The notes under the pieces are model-generated. The model was not told the origin of the DNA, searched no databases, and worked only from the letters and a program-made list of their open reading frames with translations. From NCBI GenBank assembly GCA_003229065.1, contig QIHJ01000402.1:1-9585 (forward strand): 9,585 nt of DNA, written 5' to 3'. Shown here in pieces: positions 1 to 6,891 of this stretch (positions are counted from its first letter, which is position 1; every line of letters begins with the position of its first letter). Position numbers and translations under genes: made by a program. Origin of the DNA: Candidatus Dadabacteria bacterium (GTDB lineage Bacteria > Desulfobacterota_D > UBA1144 > Nemesobacterales > UBA2774).

Positions 1-1033
1 ATCCCTGAACATTAAAGACGGGCATTTTGAAATTTATATCTCCTGTTATGGACGTTAAATTCGCTTGTGTTATTCCTAACTCTTCAAATCTGTCCGTTAA
101 AAGAAGATTAGGTGACTTTCTCTCTATATTTAACCCCGGTATCCCGGCTGCGGCCAGGCCGATGACAAAAGTGGGCTTTTTGGCGAAGTTCGGTACGATT
201 TTATAGGCTTTAGCCGTAGGGAATGTTGAACCGGGACTGAATTTGAAATCCTCTCCTCCCAAACCTAACTGAACCCTGCCCGCGTATAATAGATTAGAGT
301 CCGTACTTCTCCCGTTTCGACCGTCCCCGTTAAACACACCGCCTGCATAGGAAAAATTATAATTTCCCCCAAGTCCTCCGTTTAATGTCACTCCGCGGTC
401 CCTGGCATAAGTAAACTGTGCGTCAGCGATCGATCTGGTTACCAGCTGAAGCGCTGAGGAGGAGTTCAAAGTTTCCCTGCTAAAGGGAACCTTAAACTGC
501 CCGACTCTCGGGATTATGTTTTTATTGTATGCAACCGTAAAAAAGAGGTCTCTCAAGCTAACAGAGTTTCTTGCGCCCAATTGAAGGGTTTACAGGAACC
601 AGGGCCTGAAGGCGTGTCCGTCCCATTTCATCCTGAGCCTGGCTACACTAAAATTAGTCGCGGTATTTTCTCCGTCCGTGTCGTTTACCGAGGCTTGGAA
701 CTGTCCGCGGATCCTGAACCTCATCTTATAATTGCCGTCTTCAGACGAAAAAGTAAGACCTTTATTATAGGCAGCCTTAAACTTGTTATACCAGGCGTCC
801 TGGTCTTTCTCCACGATCTCCGTCATTTTCTCGCTGTCCGCGGCTCTCTGATTCTCCATTAGCTCTATCTGCTGCTGCAGCTGTTGTATTTGCTGCTGGT
901 TCTGGCGTTGAATTGATTCTATCTGCTGCTTTAGCTCTTGTATCTGCTGCTTCGTCGACTGGGCCTGTGAATCCGTACCGCAAAAAGGCACAACGAGCAC
1001 GGTTAAAATAAGCATCTTTAGCAGAAATTTCAT
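1..1033 (-). pseudogene. Phosphate-selective porin (OprO/OprP family), interrupted by an in-frame TAA and cut by the window edge
   Basis: Outer-membrane beta-barrel porin of the phosphate-selective O/P type, a channel for phosphate or other anions. Residues 1 to about 24 form a signal peptide (MKFLLKML, hydrophobic core, SQAQS cleavage region). Residues 25-60 are a Gln-rich coiled coil, common at the periplasmic N-terminus of this family. The barrel then begins (YKMRFRIRGQFQASV). Codon 148 is TAA (590-592), after WFL and before TLQLG. The same frame stays open for a further 196 codons to the window edge and keeps porin character: SLRDLFFTVAYNKNIIPRVG, GQFKVPFSRETLNSSSALQL, YARDRGVTL, YAGGVFNGDGRNG. 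So this is one nonsense codon, not a frameshift. The ATG at 1033 is chosen because AAAGGAGG lies 10 nt upstream; the longer frame from TTG at 1057 would contain that site. About 344 codons are visible; the family is usually about 400-450, so the 3' end lies outside the window. A sequencing error remains possible. Confidence 0.85.
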
Positions 1034-1043
1034 CTCTCGACTT

Positions 1044-1051
1044 CCTCCTTT
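1044..1051 (-). promoter_or_regulatory. Ribosome-binding site of the porin gene (AAAGGAGG)
   Basis: AAAGGAGG is a near-perfect Shine-Dalgarno sequence, 10 nt before the ATG at 1033. It decides the start: the upstream in-frame TTG (1057) lies before it and would add MYKGGSRE ahead of an obvious signal peptide. A strong site like this suits an abundant inducible porin. Confidence 0.8.
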
Positions 1052-1088
1052 GTACAAATAGATTTTGGCCTAGAAGATATAGGGGTAG

Positions 1089-1128
1089 GGTTAAGCTAAT
1101 GTGAAATAATTGTTAAGATTGCGTTAAA
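1089..1128 (-). promoter_or_regulatory. Candidate Pho box: four 7-bp direct repeats at 11-bp period, upstream of the porin
   Basis: Reading the minus strand, four heptamers follow each other with exactly 4-nt spacers: TTTAACG (1128-1122), CTTAACA (1117-1111), TTTCACA (1106-1100) and CTTAACC (1095-1089). The spacers are CAAT, ATTA and TTAG. PhoB-type regulators bind tandem 7-bp direct repeats separated by 4 AT-rich bases, and the TTAACA/TTCACA core resembles the TT(A/T/C)ACA repeats known for PhoP in Bacillus. Seven bases downstream is a TATATC (1081-1076) that can act as the -10 element, so the repeats would replace the -35, as in E. coli Pho promoters. The orientation points to the porin. 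The location beside a PhoB/PhoR pair also allows autoregulation of that pair. Binding itself is inferred. Confidence 0.72.
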
Positions 1129-1215
1129 GGGGGCGCGCTATTATTGCAACTATAGGTCTTTTATATAACCTATAAGATGAAATTGCTTTTGATAAACGAG
1201 GTTTAGGACAATTAT

Positions 1216-1905
1216 ATGAGCGAAAAACTTATCACCATTGTGGACGACGAAGAAGATATAGTGGAGCTTGTAAGCCACCATCTGAAAAGAGAGGGGTTTA
1301 AGGTAAAAAAATTTCATAACGGGAGGGATTTTCTCTCCTACGTCGCAGCCGTAGTACCCGACCTTGCAGTACTCGATATAATGCTTCCCGGAATAGACGG
1401 GCTTGAGATATGCAGAATACTGAAACAAAAGAGCGCTACTGCATCGGTGCCTATCATCATGCTGACAGCGAAAGCTTCAGAGGCCGACGTTGTGGTGGGG
1501 CTTGAGCTGGGCGCGGACGACTACATAGTAAAACCCTTCAGCCCGCGCGAATTCGTGGCTAGATGTAAGAGTGTACTCAGGCGGATTGGAGCAATGGAGG
1601 TCAAGGATAATATACTAAAGGCGGGCCTGCTTTCGATTAACCTTGAAAAATACGAGGTTAAGGTTGAGGAGAAGAAAATTATTCTTACCACAACTGAGTT
1701 TAAAATCCTCGAAGTCCTGGCTGAGGGAAAAGGCAGGGTATTCACCCGGGATCAGCTCCTTAAAAGGAAGAGGCTTTGGGGAGACGATAAGCTTGTTTAC
1801 GACAGAACTATAGACGTTCACATAAAAAATCTAAGGGAAAAACTTGGCATTGCAGGCATTTTGATTAAAACTGTAAGGAGTATAGGTTATAAATTAGAAG
1901 AGTAG
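1216..1905 (+). CDS. phoB: PhoB-type response regulator (OmpR/PhoB family)
   Basis: DNA-binding response regulator of 229 aa, the usual length for OmpR/PhoB proteins. The receiver domain (about 1-120) has the acidic pair D10/D11, the phospho-acceptor D54 in LAVLDIMLPG, T84 in IIMLTAKA, and K106 in DDYIVKPFSP, so it should be phosphorylated normally. The winged-helix domain (about 130-228) shows LTTTEFKILEVL, GRVFTRDQLL, DRTIDVHIKNLREKLG and IKTVRSIGYK. The LWGDD segment is preceded by an extra basic stretch (KRKR). The start has AGGA 7 nt upstream. The kinase gene follows 7 nt after its stop, and a Pho-box-like array with the porin lies just upstream, which favours PhoB over other OmpR-family members. 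It probably binds that array under phosphate limitation. Assignment to phosphate rather than another signal rests on this context and the PhoR-like kinase. Confidence 0.82.
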   Translation: MSEKLITIVDDEEDIVELVSHHLKREGFKVKKFHNGRDFLSYVAAVVPDLAVLDIMLPGIDGLEICRILKQKSATASVPIIMLTAKASEADVVVGLELGADDYIVKPFSPREFVARCKSVLRRIGAMEVKDNILKAGLLSINLEKYEVKVEEKKIILTTTEFKILEVLAEGKGRVFTRDQLLKRKRLWGDDKLVYDRTIDVHIKNLREKLGIAGILIKTVRSIGYKLEE

Positions 1906-1912
1906 AGATCTA

Positions 1913-3682
1913 TTGAGTATATTCCGGAAACAGCTCATTCCCTCCATCATAATCGTAATCCTGGCCCTTTTTTTATTCACTATTTTTGTAATCGGGCAGC
2001 TCAGCAAATATGACCGTTCGCTCACCGTACAGAATTTAGTCCGCTCGGCAAACTTGGTAAGCACAGTGCTGGGGCCTTCCCTGACAGCGAAGGACACAGG
2101 GCAGGTACAGGACTTAGTAGCCAGGCTCGGTGAAAAAAGCGGTATCAGGATTACAGTAATAGACAAATACGGGGTGATTCTCGGGGACTCCGATAAAGAT
2201 CCCAGAGAAATGGAAAACCACTCGGAAAGACCTGAGATCAAAGAGGCAATAAACGGTCGCACGGGAGAGAGCATACGCTACAGCAACACGCTACAGCAAG
2301 AGCTATTCTATATAGCCGTACCTGTTTTAGACCGGGGCGATAATGTCGACTATATAGTAAGAACATCTTTACCGCTGAGTATCCTGCAGCAGACCATATT
2401 GCCGATAGAAAAGAGAATTATTTATGTATCCCTGATAATCGCTATTATAGCGGCAGCTCTTTTATTTTTGTTGTCCAAATCGCTAACCAAATCCCTTAAA
2501 TCCATAATCAATATCTCAGAGGAGCTGGCACACGGTAATCTGAGTGTAGATATCCCGATATCCGAGCAAAAGGGTGAGATACCTAAAATTTCGATCGCGC
2601 TTAACCGAATGGCACGAAGATTAAACGAGCTTTTTAAACAACTTTCCAGTGAAAAAAATCAGCTCGAAGCAGTATTAAGCGCAATGAGCGAAGCCGTTTT
2701 GGTGCTCTCTCAGGATGGAAAAGCAATTATCACTAACAACGCGCTCTTGGATATGTTCAACATCAAAGACGATCCCGAGAAGAAACCGTACTGGGAAATA
2801 TTAAGGAACAGAGAGGTTACGGAGGTTATCGAGAACGTGCTCTCAGAGCGCAGGCCCGACACTAAAGAGATATTCTATCTTTATCCCGAGGAGCGCTACT
2901 ACCTCCTCAATGTCATACCGCTTGAATCACCGGATAAAGAGGTAATTGTCGTTATGTTCGACATAACGGACTTTAAGAGGCTTGAAAAGATAAAAGCAGA
3001 TTTTATAGCAAACGTCTCACACGAGCTCAGGACTCCGCTGACAGCGATTAAAGGCTATAGCGAAACGCTCGAAGATGGGGCGTATGAAAACACAGAGGAG
3101 CTCAGACACTTTATAGGCATCATTAAAAGACACACAGACAGGCTAATTAATATAGTTTCAGACCTCCTGGTGCTATCCGAAGTAGAAAGCAGGGACTATC
3201 TATCAGGCTCTTCGCCTGACAGTGATTTTGAATGGATTGACGTTGAGGAAATTATTACATCATCTCTTGAAGCTATAAAGAGTAAAGCCTCAGAGAAAGG
3301 GCTCACGGTATCCTTTAATAATAGGGCTGACCATCATAATATAAAAGGCAACAGATTTTTACTGGAGCAGATGTTCTTAAACCTAATAGATAATGCAGTT
3401 AAGTATACCCCTGATGCGGGCACAATAGGGATAGAGCTAAGTAACCCTGAGGGGGAGCTGAACATAAGGGTATTCGATACGGGTATAGGGATCCCTAAAG
3501 AGCATTTACCCAGGATTTTCGAGCGGTTCTACCGTGTGGATAAAACCAGATCCAGAAAGATTGGGGGCACGGGGCTCGGTCTAAGTATTGTAAAACATAT
3601 TGTGATACTTCACGGCGGTACAGTGGAAGTAGAAAGCGAGGAGGGCAAGGGAAGCAGTTTTACAATTACTCTGCCTCAGTAG
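1913..3682 (+). CDS. phoR: PhoR-type membrane sensor histidine kinase
   Basis: Partner kinase of the preceding regulator, 589 aa, in the inner membrane. In order: TM1 (about 8-29), an extracytoplasmic sensor region (about 30-165, with VIDKYGVILGDSD and a PEIKEAINGRTGESIRYS stretch typical of PhoR/WalK-like kinases), TM2 (about 168-188), HAMP (about 189-241), PAS (about 252-355), HisKA with H370 in NVSHELRTPLTAIKGY, and the HATPase domain with N494 in NLIDNAVKYTP, DTGIGIP from D522, FERFYRVD, and GGTGLGLS from G551. All catalytic boxes are intact. The start is taken as TTG at 1913 because it puts a basic MSIFRKQL segment directly before TM1 and no suitable ATG lies nearby. The Shine-Dalgarno is poor, so translation may be coupled to the regulator gene 7 nt upstream. 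E. coli PhoR lacks such a large periplasmic domain; this layout resembles Bacillus PhoR. The ligand sensed cannot be told from the sequence. Confidence 0.85.
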   Translation: MSIFRKQLIPSIIIVILALFLFTIFVIGQLSKYDRSLTVQNLVRSANLVSTVLGPSLTAKDTGQVQDLVARLGEKSGIRITVIDKYGVILGDSDKDPREMENHSERPEIKEAINGRTGESIRYSNTLQQELFYIAVPVLDRGDNVDYIVRTSLPLSILQQTILPIEKRIIYVSLIIAIIAAALLFLLSKSLTKSLKSIINISEELAHGNLSVDIPISEQKGEIPKISIALNRMARRLNELFKQLSSEKNQLEAVLSAMSEAVLVLSQDGKAIITNNALLDMFNIKDDPEKKPYWEILRNREVTEVIENVLSERRPDTKEIFYLYPEERYYLLNVIPLESPDKEVIVVMFDITDFKRLEKIKADFIANVSHELRTPLTAIKGYSETLEDGAYENTEELRHFIGIIKRHTDRLINIVSDLLVLSEVESRDYLSGSSPDSDFEWIDVEEIITSSLEAIKSKASEKGLTVSFNNRADHHNIKGNRFLLEQMFLNLIDNAVKYTPDAGTIGIELSNPEGELNIRVFDTGIGIPKEHLPRIFERFYRVDKTRSRKIGGTGLGLSIVKHIVILHGGTVEVESEEGKGSSFTITLPQ

Positions 3683-3749
3683 ACCTGAGCTCAGACTAAC
3701 TGCAAACCTCATCAATCAATCACTATATTCGTTATTATAATTTATGAAA

Positions 3750-4832
3750 TTATTGATTGCCGGCAGGATATGAGCCGAGTATTTTCAGATAAACCGAGCT
3801 TTTCCTGACTTTAGACAACAATTTCTTAATCTTCTCATCCTCAGCATGGCCCTCGAAATCCACGAAGAACAGGTATTCCCACGGCCTCTCCTTTGAGGGC
3901 CTGGATTCGATCTTTGTAAGATTTACCGATAGATCGGCAAAGGGCTGAAATAAGGATCTCTGAAGAGCGCCCGGCTTATCCTTGAGTGAAAACACTATAG
4001 ACGTCCTGTCGTTTCCTGATGGAGGGGCAGAGGTATGGCCGATAACGAAAAACCTCGTCGTATTCTGGGCGCTGTCCTCTATATTTTTTTTAAGCACGTT
4101 GAGATTATATATTTCTCCCGCATACTCACCGGCCACCGCTGCATACCCTTTTTTGCGCGATGCGAGCCTTGCGGCCTCGGCAGTGCTTGCAACCTCCGTT
4201 ACCTCGGCTCGAGTAAGACTCTTGCTTAACCACCCCTTACACTGAGCAAGGGCTTGGGGATGAGACGCAACTACCCCTATATCCTTAAGTGACTTCGATT
4301 TAGAGAGAAGGAAATGATGTATCTTCTCAAATATCTCGTTTGTAATCACAAGGTTTGAGTGTGAGAGTAAATCGAGCACCGCCCCTACCGAGCCCTCTAC
4401 CGAGTTTTCAATCGGTATCACGGCAAAATCTGCTCTCCCAGTCTCAACTTCCTGAAATACCTCATCAAAAGTCCTAAGCGGAATGAGCTCGTTTGAGCCC
4501 CCGAACTCTCTGAAAGAAACCTGATGAGAGAAGCTCCCGCGGGGGCCGAGGTAAGCTACCCTAAGTGGCTCCTGAAGCTTACGGCAGGCTGAGATAATTT
4601 CACGGTATACGCTGAGTACGGATTCCTGAGCGAGGGGGCCGTTATTTAAGCGGGCGAGCTTTTTCTCTATCTCCTTCTCCCTTACAGGGTCATAGACGCT
4701 GTAAGAGTTCTCGCGCTTAAGCTCGCTTATTTTTAAAGCCACGTTTCCGCGCTCATTTAATAGCTCGAGCAGCTTTTTATCAATATCGTCAATATCTTTT
4801 CTAAGCTTAGTAAGATTTTGCGAGGAGCCCAT
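3750..4832 (-). CDS. pheA: Bifunctional chorismate mutase / prephenate dehydratase (P-protein)
   Basis: Cytosolic enzyme of phenylalanine synthesis: chorismate to prephenate, then prephenate to phenylpyruvate. It has 360 aa, normal for P-proteins. The AroQ chorismate mutase domain (about 5-88) has R11, R28, K39, D48, R51 and E52 at the same numbers as the E. coli active site, with Q87/E88 near the E. coli Q88 position. The dehydratase domain (about 91-272) shows YLGPRGSFSH, PIENSVEGSV, SHPQALAQC, and NTTRF with T259-R260-F261, the catalytic TRF motif. The C-terminal ACT domain (about 275-355) keeps GAL and ESRP, the phenylalanine-binding motifs, so feedback inhibition is expected. It has its own promoter (4865-4893). 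The predicted leader is about 26 nt, too short for a leader-peptide attenuator. The Shine-Dalgarno is weak. It is convergent with the kinase gene across 67 nt. Confidence 0.95.
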   Translation of the reverse strand: MGSSQNLTKLRKDIDDIDKKLLELLNERGNVALKISELKRENSYSVYDPVREKEIEKKLARLNNGPLAQESVLSVYREIISACRKLQEPLRVAYLGPRGSFSHQVSFREFGGSNELIPLRTFDEVFQEVETGRADFAVIPIENSVEGSVGAVLDLLSHSNLVITNEIFEKIHHFLLSKSKSLKDIGVVASHPQALAQCKGWLSKSLTRAEVTEVASTAEAARLASRKKGYAAVAGEYAGEIYNLNVLKKNIEDSAQNTTRFFVIGHTSAPPSGNDRTSIVFSLKDKPGALQRSLFQPFADLSVNLTKIESRPSKERPWEYLFFVDFEGHAEDEKIKKLLSKVRKSSVYLKILGSYPAGNQ

Positions 4833-4864
4833 AATTTACCGGTATTAATTAGGTCTTGGCAGAA

Positions 4865-4893
4865 ATGATAGCGAGCAGGGAAATAGATGTCAA
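4865..4893 (-). promoter_or_regulatory. Sigma-70 promoter of pheA (TTGACA-N17-TATCAT)
   Basis: On the minus strand a perfect TTGACA (4893-4888) and a TATCAT (4870-4865, five of six bases of the consensus) are separated by exactly 17 nt. Transcription should start near 4858, about 26 nt before the pheA ATG. It lies in the gap between the DUF151 gene and pheA, so pheA need not be transcribed from upstream. Confidence 0.78.
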
Positions 4894-4969
4894 ATAAGCA
4901 CTGTGGGGCAGTTTGCCGGCTCATTAATAATTATCTACAATAGAAAATCGCTGTATCGCTAAATATACG

Positions 4970-5488
4970 TTAGATACCCCTTTCCTCCTTCCGAGGGTCA
5001 GGCAATGCAGCTTTATCTAATACCGATTTTTTTACATATATAGGAGAGCTCATCCTGGACGCCAGGGCAATCGCGTCGCTCGGGCGGGCATCTATTTTGG
5101 AAACTTTTCCATCGACCGATATTTCGACCTGGGCATAATAAACCTGATCGCGTACATCCACTATTACTATCCTCTCAACCTTCGCGTTAAGAGTCCTTAT
5201 GATAGCGGCTATCAAATCATACGTCATGGGCCTCGGCGCCACGGCGTCAGAAATCCCTATCCCGATCGAGCGCGCTTCACAGAGCCCGATCCATATCGGA
5301 AGCACCACATTATCTTTCTCATCCGCAAGAAGAACCACGGGAGCCTGAGTGTTCTGGTCGAACACAATGCTCTTTATTACCATCTTTGTTTCGGAGCCTC
5401 CGGATGTTTTCTCCGCTTGTACGGAAAACGTTACTATAAAAAGAAATACGATAACTGCTGACACAAAAGAGAAGATTGGCATGCGCAT
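4970..5488 (-). CDS. Exported bifunctional-nuclease-family (DUF151/BFN) protein
   Basis: Protein of 172 aa. Residues about 37-160 form a DUF151 'bifunctional nuclease' domain: PVVLLADEKDNVVLPIWIGL, EARSIGIGI, RPMTYDLI, a beta strand with DQVYYAQVEI, and the family hallmark IDARPSDAIALASR followed by PIYVKKSVL. Members have been linked to RNase/DNase activity and to stress or redox responses, but the biochemical role in bacteria is poorly defined. Unlike typical cytosolic members, this one begins with a convincing signal peptide: MRMPIFSF, a hydrophobic core, then FSVQA before EKTSGG. That points to the periplasm or an uncleaved inner-membrane anchor. The start at 5488 is preferred over the ATG at 5482 because AGGAGG (5497-5502) is 8 nt from the first and 14 nt from the second. 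The upstream gap (5489-5653) holds no strong promoter that I can recognise. Confidence 0.85.
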   Translation of the reverse strand: MRMPIFSFVSAVIVFLFIVTFSVQAEKTSGGSETKMVIKSIVFDQNTQAPVVLLADEKDNVVLPIWIGLCEARSIGIGISDAVAPRPMTYDLIAAIIRTLNAKVERIVIVDVRDQVYYAQVEISVDGKVSKIDARPSDAIALASRMSSPIYVKKSVLDKAALPDPRKEERGI

Positions 5489-5496
5489 GACAAATA

Positions 5497-5502
5497 CCTC
5501 CT
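5497..5502 (-). promoter_or_regulatory. Ribosome-binding site of the DUF151 gene (AGGAGG)
   Basis: A perfect AGGAGG 8 nt before the ATG at 5488. It favours the first of two nearby in-frame ATGs and therefore supports the signal peptide as part of the translated protein. Confidence 0.8.
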
Positions 5503-5653
5503 AATCTGAAGAATATCACAAAGAGTGGTTATCAATAAATACGAATTTTCATACTGACGGTGAAAAGTAACAAGACGTTAGTGAAGTTGGAGTGATCAGG
5601 TGATTATAGAGCTATAAGCGGTTTACGGACTATATGAGGTCTAAGACTAATTA

Positions 5654-5920
5654 TTATTTTCCCCCTATCATGTACCGGCAGCCCGAAGGACCGATTCTGG
5701 CCGAATGTACTGAGCCCGCGGGAACGTCGAACCTTTCTCCGGCCTTGTAAGTTTTCGTCACGCCCTCTCCCCTCATGGTTATCTCGCCCTCGAGCACAAT
5801 GTGAGCCGTAACACCGCTGTGGGTATGGTCAGGGTAATAAGCGTCCGGGCGGTCAGTGTGAGCAAATATACCTGAAAAACCTTCGTCTTTGAGTAAATTT
5901 TCAAGCTCTTTCTCATTCAT
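5654..5920 (-). CDS. Small single-domain cupin protein
   Basis: An 88-aa protein that is almost only one cupin_2 barrel; no specific function can be named. Motif 1 is DHTHSGVTAHIVLEGEI, giving H32 and H34. The Glu that normally follows the HxH pair by a few residues is absent: the span holds S-G-V-T-A, with H40 next. Motif 2 is GERFDVPAGSVH, with P67, G69 and H72. Three His ligands thus remain, so a metal may still bind with altered coordination. A short N-terminal helix (MNEKELENLLKDEGF) precedes the barrel. There is no Shine-Dalgarno before the ATG at 5920; the predicted leader is only about 15 nt. It has its own promoter (5942-5969) and follows the gsp operon in the same direction, so it may also receive readthrough from it. 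Confidence 0.8.
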   Translation of the reverse strand: MNEKELENLLKDEGFSGIFAHTDRPDAYYPDHTHSGVTAHIVLEGEITMRGEGVTKTYKAGERFDVPAGSVHSARIGPSGCRYMIGGK

Positions 5921-5941
5921 CGGAATAATTTTTGAAACAAG

Positions 5942-5969
5942 ATTATATGTTTTGAAATCTTGGTGTCGA
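5942..5969 (-). promoter_or_regulatory. Sigma-70 promoter of the cupin gene (TCGACA-N16-TATAAT)
   Basis: On the minus strand TCGACA (5969-5964, five of six of the -35 consensus) is followed after 16 nt by a perfect TATAAT (5947-5942). The start point would be near 5935, about 15 nt from the cupin ATG. It lies within the 57-nt gap after gspN and suggests the cupin is not simply the last gene of the gsp operon. Confidence 0.65.
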
Positions 5970-5977
5970 AAGATGTT

Positions 5978-6871
5978 CTAGAATCTTTTTACTGAGCCTT
6001 TTTCAAACTTGGGGTTACTTACGGTGCCTATGATCTTTCCACCCAGACTCCCGTCTCTCTGCTGAGCAAGATAGGGCGTTAGCATACCTTTATACTTAGC
6101 GTACTCCCCTCCAGTTATTTCCAGACGATACCCGAGATCAATAACCCCGCCCTTTGTGAGCTCCCATATAAGAGGCGCCGTGCCCGAAATCTGCAGATCA
6201 ATACCGTCGCCTTTTAAGTTCAGCTCCTCTACATTTGTTATACGCCCCTCAATGTTGCCGCTGAAAACAGACTCAAGCCCCCTGAGCGCGGGAAGTTTGA
6301 TACCCTTTACCATAAGGTTATCCACCTCAAGTCCGTCCACGGTGAAATGGAACTCCCCCAGGGCTTTTGGCGCAAAATCTATTTCCAGGTTCCCGTCCAG
6401 AGCACCTTTTAGTACGGGCGCTTCTTCAGAGCCTGTCATAAATGCCGGGATGTTATCTATATTCACATGCTTAACCGAAGCTTTTATTTCATCAAGACCG
6501 CTGCCCGATTTATTTACGCTCAGGGTGCCTTTTATTTCCCCGCCGTTGAGCTTGGCTTTAAAAGGAAAAATGTTATTTGAGGAAAACAATGAAAACACTG
6601 AAGGACTTACCGTTAAGCTCTCTATCTTAAGCACATTGTCCTTAGAGCGATAAAGCGTCAGGTCTTTTATTTTAAGACTAAACGGGGGTGTTATACTTGC
6701 GCTCCCGATCTCGGCTTGAAAAGGGGTGTTGTCCGTTATCTGTGAAATTACCTGCTGCTTAATCCCCTCTGTGGGAAAAGAGGAATAAAGAAATACGACA
6801 AACATAACAAGAAAGAACATTATATAGAAAAAGGGCTTAGCGTACTTTGAATTCCTCAGTCTTTCCTTCAT
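5978..6871 (-). CDS. gspN: Type II secretion system protein GspN
   Basis: Inner-membrane accessory protein of the type II secretion system, 297 aa. A basic N-terminus (MKERLRNSKYAK) is followed by one membrane segment (about 13-31), then a long periplasmic beta-rich region with AsmA/YicH-like repeats, such as ITPPFSLKIKDLTLYRSKDN, GGEIKGTLSVN, LKGALDGNLEIDF, VFSGNIEGRI and GSLGGKIIGTVSNPKF. This layout matches the GspN form of Leptospira and deltaproteobacteria. The role of GspN is not well established and many T2SSs lack it. The gene is last in gspL-gspM-gspN. Its start codon lies in the downstream copy of a 20-bp tandem duplication, which supplies an AGGTGAT ribosome-binding site about 7 nt upstream. 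Assignment rests mainly on fold-like pattern and the gspL/gspM context. Confidence 0.8.
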   Translation of the reverse strand: MKERLRNSKYAKPFFYIMFFLVMFVVFLYSSFPTEGIKQQVISQITDNTPFQAEIGSASITPPFSLKIKDLTLYRSKDNVLKIESLTVSPSVFSLFSSNNIFPFKAKLNGGEIKGTLSVNKSGSGLDEIKASVKHVNIDNIPAFMTGSEEAPVLKGALDGNLEIDFAPKALGEFHFTVDGLEVDNLMVKGIKLPALRGLESVFSGNIEGRITNVEELNLKGDGIDLQISGTAPLIWELTKGGVIDLGYRLEITGGEYAKYKGMLTPYLAQQRDGSLGGKIIGTVSNPKFEKGSVKRF

Positions 6872-6891
6872 CTCATATCACCTGCTTGCAT
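6868..6891 (-). other. Seven-codon mini-ORF created by the duplication, overlapping the gspN start by ATGA
   Basis: The upstream copy of the duplicated unit contributes an ATG (6891-6889) with an AGGTGAT site in front of it inside the gspM 3' end. Translation from it reads MQAGDMR and stops at TGA (6870-6868). That stop overlaps the gspN ATG (6871-6869) as ATGA, the classic coupling overlap. The reading is exact; whether ribosomes use it is unknown. Confidence 0.35.

Noticed and set aside
581..983. Open frames on both strands inside the porin coding region (581-862 plus, 786-983 minus)
   Set aside because: They overlap a clear porin reading frame, have low-complexity or no recognisable sequence, and lack ribosome-binding sites.
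1150..2274. Minus-strand open frames across phoB and phoR (1150-1428, 1521-1745, 1615-1821, 1894-2274)
   Set aside because: They are antisense to genes with complete conserved domains; the products resemble nothing and have no start signals.
3684..3693. CTGAGCTCAG palindrome just after phoR
   Set aside because: A 10-bp palindrome with no loop and no U-tract cannot form a terminator, and a single occurrence does not support an operator.
3713..3759. Inverted repeat CAATCAAT / ATTGATTG between the convergent phoR and pheA ends as a terminator
   Set aside because: An 8-bp AT-rich stem with a loop of about 31 nt, no T-run, and one arm inside pheA; too weak to call.
3982..4245. Plus-strand frames antisense to pheA
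   Set aside because: They lie opposite the conserved dehydratase and ACT regions and show no independent coding signs.
4947..4960. Direct repeat ATCGCT-GT-ATCGCT downstream of the DUF151 gene
   Set aside because: Only 6 bp per copy, no phasing or partner site, and no hairpin; likely chance.
5603..5608. TATAAT on the minus strand as a promoter for the DUF151 gene
   Set aside because: There is no -35-like sequence 16-18 nt upstream and no extended -10, so it may be chance in an AT-rich gap.
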